Source of the DNA: Candidatus Undinarchaeales archaeon
GTDB lineage: Archaea; SpSt-1190; JASMDC01
Length of the DNA: 27,569 bases
Assembly: GCA_030753015.1 (NCBI GenBank)
Contig: JASMDC010000045.1
Span: 1-27,569, forward strand
Direction of reading: 5' to 3'
The position numbers and the translations under genes are program-made. How positions within the stretch are numbered: the first letter of the stretch is position 1; the number at the start of each line of letters is the position of its first letter. Under the pieces are notes generated by a model. It was not told the origin of the DNA. It saw nothing but the letters and a program-made list of their open reading frames with translations, and made no database searches. Shown here in pieces: positions 21,398 through 27,569 of this stretch.

Positions 21398-22063
21398 ATG
21401 GACGCCGTGGTCGTCAAGGACATCGTGAAGTCCTACGGTGACCGTCGCGCCCTGGACGGTGTCTCCATCAGCGTCAAGGAGGGGGAGACGTTGTGCATCG
21501 TCGGACCCAACGGTGCCGGTAAGAGCACTCTTCTGGAGTCGCTGGCCGGGCTCGTCGCGCCCACCGCGGGAAGCCTTTCTGTCATGGGACGGCCCGTGAA
21601 CGGAAGCGATGCTCAGCTGGCGGGCCAGGTCGGCTTCATGCCGCAGGCACCCAGCGTCCACACCATGCTCACGGTCGAGGAGAACCTCGAACTCTTCGCC
21701 CGACTGAACGGTACGAGCGAGGCCGTGGGATCGACCATCGAGCGTCTCGGGCTCAAGGGAGTGCGCTCTCAGCGGGCGGACACGCTCTCGTTCGGTTATC
21801 TCCAGCTGCTCTCCCTGGGCGTGTCCCTCGTACATGGCCCACGGGTACTGCTCCTGGACGAACCGACGGCAAGCCTCTACCCATCGGTCCGGAAGCGCGT
21901 CTGGGGGATCATCCGCGAGGAGTGCGAGGGCGGTGCTGCGGTACTGTACGCTACGCACACACCCGAGGAGGGGACCGCCGACCGCGGCATCGTGCTCGAG
22001 GATGGGAAGATCGCCTTCGAGGGGGTGATGAAGGATGTCCGCGCGCACGTACTGGGCGACTAG
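21398..22063 (+). CDS. ABC transporter ATP-binding protein
   Basis: 221 residues, a complete nucleotide-binding domain of the ABC-2 type. Walker A is GPNGAGKST (36-44), Q-loop Q83, Walker B VLLLDEPTASL (150-160), and the H-loop histidine is H187 (ATHTPEE). The signature motif is degenerate: LSFGYLQ (130-136) rather than LSGGQ. This could be tolerated, since ABC dimers can keep one consensus site, but both sites here would be identical. It shares its last 29 bases with the start of the permease gene at 22035, so the two are made together. Likely exporter of a drug, lipid or peptide. Confidence 0.93.
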   Translation: MDAVVVKDIVKSYGDRRALDGVSISVKEGETLCIVGPNGAGKSTLLESLAGLVAPTAGSLSVMGRPVNGSDAQLAGQVGFMPQAPSVHTMLTVEENLELFARLNGTSEAVGSTIERLGLKGVRSQRADTLSFGYLQLLSLGVSLVHGPRVLLLDEPTASLYPSVRKRVWGIIREECEGGAAVLYATHTPEEGTADRGIVLEDGKIAFEGVMKDVRAHVLGD

Positions 22064-23225
22064 GTACGGACTTCTGGCCCTGACCAGGGACCGGCCCCTG
22101 CTCTTCCTGGCACTGGTGCTGCCCATCGCCACCATGATGCTGGGCGGGATCGTGTTCTCCCACGGTCTTGCGAACGTGCCCCTGTGCATCACTAACGAGG
22201 ATGTTGGATCGTACGGAGCCAAGCTCGTGACCGAGTTCGACCGCTCGGCCCGTTTCGACATGACCGAGACCGACCGCGCAACGTGCGACGCGATGCTGCG
22301 TGATGGTACCGTGGCCGCCACGGTCGCTGTGGAGGCGAACCACACCGGTCGCCTGTCCGCAGAGGGTAGGGTCGATGCGACGGTAACTGTAGACAACTCC
22401 CTTCCCTTCCTGGGATGGCTCACCATGCTCGAGTGCCGGAAGGTGCTGTACGCCCACCTCCTGGACACGTTCGCCAACGATCCGCCACCGGCCCTCCTCC
22501 ACATGCGTGAGAACGATCCGTTCCTCAGCTGGGTGTACGGGCAGGTGTCCGCCTTCATCACGCCCGAGCGGGTGTACTTCATAATCGGTGCACTGCTGGG
22601 GACACAGGAGCGCCTGGTCCACCTCGATCCCGTGTTCCTGCACTACTACCTGCCCGGCCTCCTAACCATCGCGGTTGTGTTCACTGCAACGACCCTCGCG
22701 TCCATCCTCGTCGTGCGGGACCGCGAGGACGGTAGCCTCACACGGCTCCTGGCAAGCCCCCTCACACCGGGGGAGTACCTGGCGTCGCGCATGGCCGTGG
22801 CCCTTCTCATGTCGCTCGTCCAGATCACTATCATACTTGCAGTGCTCGGCTGGTACCTGGGTAGCAAGCTCTCCCTGCTATCGCTTTTCGCAGTGCTCGC
22901 AGTGCTCGCTCTGGCCTCCTGCGCTCTGGGCATACTCGTGTCCACCATGGCAGGCAACGCCCTCCACGCGCTGGAGGTCGCAGTGCTCATCATAGTAGTC
23001 CAGATCCTCCTTGGCTCCATGGTGTTCCCGAACGTCATCATGCCCGACGCTGTACGCTCGATCGAGCCTCTGCTCCCCGCCACCCACTCCGTCGCCGCCC
23101 TGCGAGAGGTCATCCTCTGGAAGGAGCCTGCGGGCGCACAGGGGCCTATGAGCACGCTCGTGGTCCTGGCAGCGTTGTGGTGGGGGGCCGCCTGGATGCT
23201 GCTGACGTACCGCGAACAGCGCTAG
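22035..23225 (+). CDS. ABC-2 type transporter permease
   Basis: 396 residues, the usual length. One N-terminal membrane helix (YGLLALTRDRPLLFLALVLP) is followed by a large extracellular domain of about 180 residues, then five C-terminal helices (for example LLTIAVVFTATTLASILVV, MAVALLMSLVQITIILAVLG, LFAVLAVLALASCALGILV, ALEVAVLIIVVQILLGSMVF and LVVLAALWWGAAWMLLTY). The region RDREDGSLTRLLASPLTPGE is the typical ABC-2 exporter coupling element that meets the ATPase. The start ATG at 22035 overlaps the ATPase gene by 29 bases and lies just after GGTGATGAAGG. It ends with TAG at 23223-23225, sharing CTAG with the stop of the convergent large protein gene. Confidence 0.92.
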   Translation: MSARTYWATRYGLLALTRDRPLLFLALVLPIATMMLGGIVFSHGLANVPLCITNEDVGSYGAKLVTEFDRSARFDMTETDRATCDAMLRDGTVAATVAVEANHTGRLSAEGRVDATVTVDNSLPFLGWLTMLECRKVLYAHLLDTFANDPPPALLHMRENDPFLSWVYGQVSAFITPERVYFIIGALLGTQERLVHLDPVFLHYYLPGLLTIAVVFTATTLASILVVRDREDGSLTRLLASPLTPGEYLASRMAVALLMSLVQITIILAVLGWYLGSKLSLLSLFAVLAVLALASCALGILVSTMAGNALHALEVAVLIIVVQILLGSMVFPNVIMPDAVRSIEPLLPATHSVAALREVILWKEPAGAQGPMSTLVVLAALWWGAAWMLLTYREQR

Positions 23226-26200
23226 AAATCCCACTGGTTGTCGTCGCTCACGTCAGAGTAGTCCATCGCTTGCTGGTTCCATGCGGGCTCCTGCTCGCCC
23301 CATCCCTGGCTCTGCTCTTGTTCGCCCCAGGACTGGCCCTGTCCCTGGTCGCCCCAGCCTGCCTGGGAGGATGCACCCTCCCAGCCACCGCTCTGGGCAT
23401 AGCCTTCTCCAGTGTATCCCTCGCTCCCGCCCTGCTCGTAGTATCCCTCGTACGGATCGGGCTGCAACTCGGTGACCCACCGGCTCGCCAGCACGACGGC
23501 AAGGAGCACGACACCCATGACGACGGAACCGGCTGTAGCGTACAACCTGAGCATGTTCCCGGTCTCGACGTCAGGGAGCGTTCTGATGAGAGAGGCGGAC
23601 TGTTCGACGAGCTGCATCGCCCGTTCAACGTTACCCTCTGCCATCATTCGTTCAGCCTCCTCCAGCAGGCCCTTTGAACGCTCGAACACGACCGCGCTCT
23701 CACCTGAGAGCGAGAGCTTCTCGATGGCGGCGAGCTGGTTGATAGCTACCTCGTGGGCGAGCTCCAGCCGCTTCGTGTCGACCTTCACGGTAGACTCAAC
23801 GGAATAGGGTAGCTTCTCCTTGTCGATCCAAGTGAGTTTGTTCCCCGAGCGCTCATCAGGCTCCGGATCTGGTTCCACCGTATCGAAGGTGGCAATCGCC
23901 GAGTCCTCGAACTTTATCGTCGTTGTGCGCCCGAGGATCGGACCGCTGAGCAGGAATACCTTGTTCGACTCCTCCATGAGGTCCGCCAGCTCAACTGTTG
24001 CCGATAACCTTTGTGCATAGATGGAGAGCGTTCCGGACAGCGGACGTGGTATATGATAGGGAGCTTCCATGTTAACGGCAAGAGTGAGATTGCCGATGAG
24101 GGGATCTATGTTCGCACCCTTAGCGCCGAACTTGAACTCCTGGCCCGATGACCGCGGTCCCGTGGAGAAACTGAGATAGGTCATATCGATTCTGAGAGCG
24201 CTGGTCACGATATCCGAGATCAGTACGCAGCGTGCTGTGCATTCGGTACCGGTAGCGAGCTCAGCTAACATGGATGAGACTCCTGAATCCCGATAGCGTC
24301 GTCGCTGCACCTTGCTCTCTTCGCACGATTTCAGGCAGGACCGACGGAGGGATGCTCCCACGGACGACACGTCATAGTCCACATGCTCGAAGGAGCCGAT
24401 GCCACGGACCTCTACCGTATCGTTCACTATGATGAAGAAGGAGGTGCTCCCCTCACGGAGTATCGGGATGCCGGATGGTGCGTCCGCAAGCTTCATGATG
24501 GGTTCGATCACCTTGTCCAGGTTCTGCGCCTCTAATGTGAGAGAAGCACGAACGGTACCTACCTCCTGTACGGTGTAGAAGTCGAGCTTGAACTCCAGCG
24601 CCTGAAGGGCCGTTGCCAGCTCTTCGCGCACTTCGGCCTTGGCCTCGGACACGAAGATGTCCGGCCAGTTGATAAGGTCCACTTCAATGTACCCATCCTT
24701 GGCGATGTACCGCTCGACCTGGGTGGCCACCCCCTGTCGCAGGAACTGCTTGTTCATGTCCTCGAGCATCATCTCGGCAGGTGCGCCGGGGATCTCAGGG
24801 GAGGCGAGCTCCACGGTCAGGGTTCCCTCCTTTACTTCTAATGCAAGGGTGATATCTGGCATCTCACCCGGGTTCGCGAACGCGGTGGCGCCTGTGATGT
24901 CCACGCTCGACCGGGTGGTCGTAGCGTTCACGTCGAACCAGAACGAAGGGAAAGGGAAGAACATCCGTCGGGCGTATGGATCGTCAGGGATTAGATTGAG
25001 AGAGGCGTTGAACTCGTAGCTCATCCTCTTTCCGTCCGAGCTGTAGAACAGGTCGGCCCTCCCGATCCGCTCCTCCAGGGGTGCCCAGCCATCGGACTCG
25101 ATAGCGAAATCGCTCTGGAGGTCCGCTGTCACGTCGAAGCTGAAGCCCTTGGGTGAGTTGATCGGGCCCGTCATATTGAGCAGCCCCGTGTTGTCCGTGC
25201 GGACGAGCAGGTCACAGGTCTCGATGTATTCTTTCTCGTTACGGGGTGGCCGGCAGTCGTCAGGGCAGTTGTACAGGTCCTCGAACCGGTGGTCACACAG
25301 TCCATCACCGCACTCCTCCCTGCGCATGAGCTCCTTGTCAATGCTCGTTGTTTCTTTCCGCATCCGTCCAGTTGCCGTTGTAGGCCCTGCATCGACACAG
25401 TAGTAACGCTCGCGGTTACAGATCTTGTCCTCATGGCAGTCAGCGTTCGACCTGCAGCAGGTCTTTCCCTGGAGGCAGCACACGGTGCCGCAATTGCTGG
25501 AGAAGCACTCTTCATTTGAGTAGCAACGCTGGCCGTTGGGTCGCTGGACGACCTCCTCTAGCGGTGGGGGCGTAGGTGTGGCAAGACGCTGGAATCCTAT
25601 ACCATTGATTCTATCCAGTGCTTTGAGCATTTCGGAATCTGGACGCGGAGGACCTATCTCGTTCCTGAGGAGCTCAATGACACTTCTAGTTGACGTGATC
25701 CCGTGCGTGATAGCTGCTATCTGATCATCGATCGTGACCATGAACTTGGGTGTCTTGCTGATCCCGGCCTTTTCAGCATCGATGACGAGTCGTGCGACCT
25801 CGAACTCCTTCGATCCGCTCTCAAAACAACGGATGAAGGTGTCCGCATCTGGCACTACCAGAAGTGCTAAATCTGCAATTGCGGCGACATGGTCAATTTC
25901 GATTTTTCCAGCGAGCCCCTGCAGCAATTCGTCGCCCTGACCTTGATCCTTGGCACATAGGTACGCCTCGGTTGCCTTGAGCGAGAGCGGATCAGCGGCA
26001 TCCGGGAGCGGCTTGAACTCGTACGTGATGACGTTCCTGTACATGATGCGTGTGATTCTGATCTCCTTTAGTGTCTCCCCGATACGCAACGGGTCCATGT
26101 ACTCGACGATAGTGACCTTCTTCCCGGGCGGTTGAGGGGTCGGTTTTCCGATGTCGGAGACCTGCGGTGTGGAAGGGGGACGCGTGGGCTCAGGTAAAAG

Positions 26201-27569
26201 GTCCGGTATCTCCAGGTCATCTTCCGGGATATCGGGGATCTCAAGGTCATCATCGGAAATATCGGGCACCTCGAGAGCGTCGTCGATTATTTCTAGATCC
26301 TCGTCATCGATCACCGCATCCTCGACGCAATAGTGCCGGTCGCTGCAAACGTTACCTGGCGGGCAGTCGGTGGTCGAGAAGCAGCACTCCATCCCTTCAA
26401 CACAGCATGCCCCATTGTCACAGTTACCGCTATGGCACTGGTCGCTGGCGGTACAGGGGGAGCCATTGGAGCGTTTGGAAGGCGCCTCGGACGGCACGGG
26501 TGTTGGTTCGGGCGTGCTCTCCGGACGGGCAGTGGGTACTGCTGTCGGTTCAGGTGTGGGTACTGCTGTGGGCTCGGGTGTGGTCTCGATACTATCATCC
26601 TCAAAGATCAACCAGAGCTCTGCTGCATCCCCGTAGTGCTGTGTGTCATAATCCACTATAAGGGTAAGATCGCCAATTTCTCTTGTGATCAGTTCATCCG
26701 GATTCGAATAGATATACTCATAAATCGGGGAAAAATCATATTCCCACCCGGACGGTGTAACGATGAAGTAGTAGGCGACTCTCTTATCCGATCTAACTTT
26801 CGTGAGAGTGATGTTGTATCCACTATGCTCGATAGTTTCCCCCAGATTGATAAGGACCTTCTCACCAGGAACCGGTGGGCGATTGCCGCACTCACCATCG
26901 TAAACCAGCCATAGCTCGGCCGTGCTGAGAGAGTTCCACGTATCGGGTTTAATGAGAAGTGTCAGCTCGCTGATTACCTTCTTGACCTCATTCTCTTCGA
27001 TTGAATGGACGTCGTCGTAGTTCGGCGAGAACATATGCGTTTGCCCGGACGGATCCACGATCTCGAAGAAGGCCGTGTTCGAACCGCTCGCGACATCATT
27101 GAGCGTGATCTTGTACCCACAGAAATCCGTGTTCCTTCCTTTGTGGATCACCTTCTTCTGCCCGGGAACGGGTGTGGGTCTCGGTGTGGGTACGGGAGTC
27201 GGTACGGGTATGACATCCGGAGGTTCTATAGAAGCCTCCTCCCCGCACGCCTCCACATTGGTGAGCGTACCATAGATAGCACCGAACACCGGCCAGCCGT
27301 CAGAATACCCATAGAGGACCGTGACCTCGTTGATGCCCGAGACGTCCGCCATCAGCTCACAGTCCTTCGATGCTTGGTTCTCCGCAAGCTCACAAGATGT
27401 CAGCGATTCCTGGACCCATTTTCCAGCAAGAGATGCACTATTGCGGGAGCAGACCTCGCGGTCCCCATTGTCGCAAGCGATAGTGCCGTCGAACACCGCG
27501 AGAGTGGTCGGTTTCCGGTCGAAGGGTGCGGGATTGTTGGAGATGCGCCCCTTGAACGTGAACGTGTCG
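23222..27569 (-). CDS. Giant cysteine-rich surface protein with C-terminal membrane anchor and low-complexity tail (5' end outside the window)
   Basis: At least 1448 residues; the frame is open to the right edge with no stop, so the GTG at 27496 is not the true start. Numbering from the edge: Pro/Thr linkers; two similar beta domains of about 90 residues at ~138-227 and ~234-323 (shared pattern GY-ITL, PSG...FSP, LTLI/LLI, AELWL); a Pro/Thr linker; a cysteine-knot domain ~367-415; acidic DLEIPD repeats ~433-460; a second cysteine-knot domain ~674-724; and a CGDGLCDHRFEDLYNCPDDC motif ~751-773. A long beta-rich part follows, then a helical, probably coiled segment ~1276-1338. A membrane helix (~1343-1365, MGVVLLAVVLAS) ends in an 83-residue Gly/Gln/Ser/Trp/Tyr-rich cytoplasmic tail. 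Likely a cell-surface adhesin or structural protein. Confidence 0.85.
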   Translation of the reverse strand, partial: DTFTFKGRISNNPAPFDRKPTTLAVFDGTIACDNGDREVCSRNSASLAGKWVQESLTSCELAENQASKDCELMADVSGINEVTVLYGYSDGWPVFGAIYGTLTNVEACGEEASIEPPDVIPVPTPVPTPRPTPVPGQKKVIHKGRNTDFCGYKITLNDVASGSNTAFFEIVDPSGQTHMFSPNYDDVHSIEENEVKKVISELTLLIKPDTWNSLSTAELWLVYDGECGNRPPVPGEKVLINLGETIEHSGYNITLTKVRSDKRVAYYFIVTPSGWEYDFSPIYEYIYSNPDELITREIGDLTLIVDYDTQHYGDAAELWLIFEDDSIETTPEPTAVPTPEPTAVPTARPESTPEPTPVPSEAPSKRSNGSPCTASDQCHSGNCDNGACCVEGMECCFSTTDCPPGNVCSDRHYCVEDAVIDDEDLEIIDDALEVPDISDDDLEIPDIPEDDLEIPDLLPEPTRPPSTPQVSDIGKPTPQPPGKKVTIVEYMDPLRIGETLKEIRITRIMYRNVITYEFKPLPDAADPLSLKATEAYLCAKDQGQGDELLQGLAGKIEIDHVAAIADLALLVVPDADTFIRCFESGSKEFEVARLVIDAEKAGISKTPKFMVTIDDQIAAITHGITSTRSVIELLRNEIGPPRPDSEMLKALDRINGIGFQRLATPTPPPLEEVVQRPNGQRCYSNEECFSSNCGTVCCLQGKTCCRSNADCHEDKICNRERYYCVDAGPTTATGRMRKETTSIDKELMRREECGDGLCDHRFEDLYNCPDDCRPPRNEKEYIETCDLLVRTDNTGLLNMTGPINSPKGFSFDVTADLQSDFAIESDGWAPLEERIGRADLFYSSDGKRMSYEFNASLNLIPDDPYARRMFFPFPSFWFDVNATTTRSSVDITGATAFANPGEMPDITLALEVKEGTLTVELASPEIPGAPAEMMLEDMNKQFLRQGVATQVERYIAKDGYIEVDLINWPDIFVSEAKAEVREELATALQALEFKLDFYTVQEVGTVRASLTLEAQNLDKVIEPIMKLADAPSGIPILREGSTSFFIIVNDTVEVRGIGSFEHVDYDVSSVGASLRRSCLKSCEESKVQRRRYRDSGVSSMLAELATGTECTARCVLISDIVTSALRIDMTYLSFSTGPRSSGQEFKFGAKGANIDPLIGNLTLAVNMEAPYHIPRPLSGTLSIYAQRLSATVELADLMEESNKVFLLSGPILGRTTTIKFEDSAIATFDTVEPDPEPDERSGNKLTWIDKEKLPYSVESTVKVDTKRLELAHEVAINQLAAIEKLSLSGESAVVFERSKGLLEEAERMMAEGNVERAMQLVEQSASLIRTLPDVETGNMLRLYATAGSVVMGVVLLAVVLASRWVTELQPDPYEGYYEQGGSEGYTGEGYAQSGGWEGASSQAGWGDQGQGQSWGEQEQSQGWGEQEPAWNQQAMDYSDVSDDNQWDF

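Noticed and set aside
23177-23677. 166-codon plus-strand ORF at the end of the permease
   Set aside because: Antisense to the C-terminal tail of the giant surface protein; it is a by-product of the low-complexity sequence.
25149-26661. Multiple plus-strand ORFs across the giant gene
   Set aside because: All lie opposite a continuous frame with repeated domains and show no family motifs.

Overview
The window reads as a piece of an archaeal chromosome with fairly high GC. The main evidence is promoter structure. At about 13 genes a TATA-like box is centred roughly 25-30 bases before the start codon, so the mRNA would begin at or next to the start codon (leaderless). At a smaller set the box lies 36-46 bases upstream and a GGTGA or GGAGG ribosome binding site sits just before the start. 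Gene content agrees: a radical SAM protein of the tetraether-lipid-synthase-like (COG1964/MJ0619) type, an archaeal-style site-2 protease, a NYN-LOTUS protein and cysteine-knot surface proteins of the kind common in uncultured archaea. I cannot name the lineage. No rRNA, tRNA or CRISPR array was seen.

Layout. Bases 1-222 hold the N-terminal part of a TnpB (IS200/IS605/IS1341-type) protein running off the left edge. Bases 385-3576 hold a B12-binding radical SAM protein, an unknown protein, a cluster of imperfect 95-97 bp repeats and a winged-helix DNA-binding protein. The unknown gene and the regulator gene share the same inverted-repeat operator (TTACTAC-N5/6-GTrGTAA), which suggests a small self-regulated regulon. 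Bases 3631-6766 are a tightly coupled carbamoyltransferase/B12-radical SAM pair. Bases 6815-9973 carry a small membrane-anchored surface protein, an unknown helical protein, the Tes-like radical SAM enzyme and another unknown protein. Bases 10054-11541 encode a GH63/mannosylglycerate-hydrolase-like glycosidase.

Bases 11719-16083 encode a small glycine-rich membrane protein, a calcineurin-type phosphoesterase, a site-2 protease with PDZ domain, a small membrane protein divergent from the NYN-LOTUS protein, and an unknown protein. Bases 16095-20596 are almost all on the minus strand: a third B12-radical SAM enzyme, three small unknown proteins (one with a half zinc ribbon and membrane anchor, one vaguely histone-like), a GNAT acetyltransferase and a PPC-domain lipoprotein. 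Bases 20695-23225 run forward: a tandem RAM-like sensor domain protein and a two-gene ABC exporter. The right end (23222-27569, minus strand) is a very large cysteine-rich surface protein with one C-terminal membrane segment and a Gly/Gln/Trp/Tyr-rich cytoplasmic tail; its N-terminus lies outside the window.

Taken together the window is rich in radical SAM chemistry (three B12-binding enzymes plus one Tes-like), carbamoyl transfer and cell-surface proteins, consistent with modification of lipids or surface glycans. That functional link is inference. The most unusual items are the shared operator with the structured tandem repeats at 2571-2812, and the giant surface protein with the prion-like tail.
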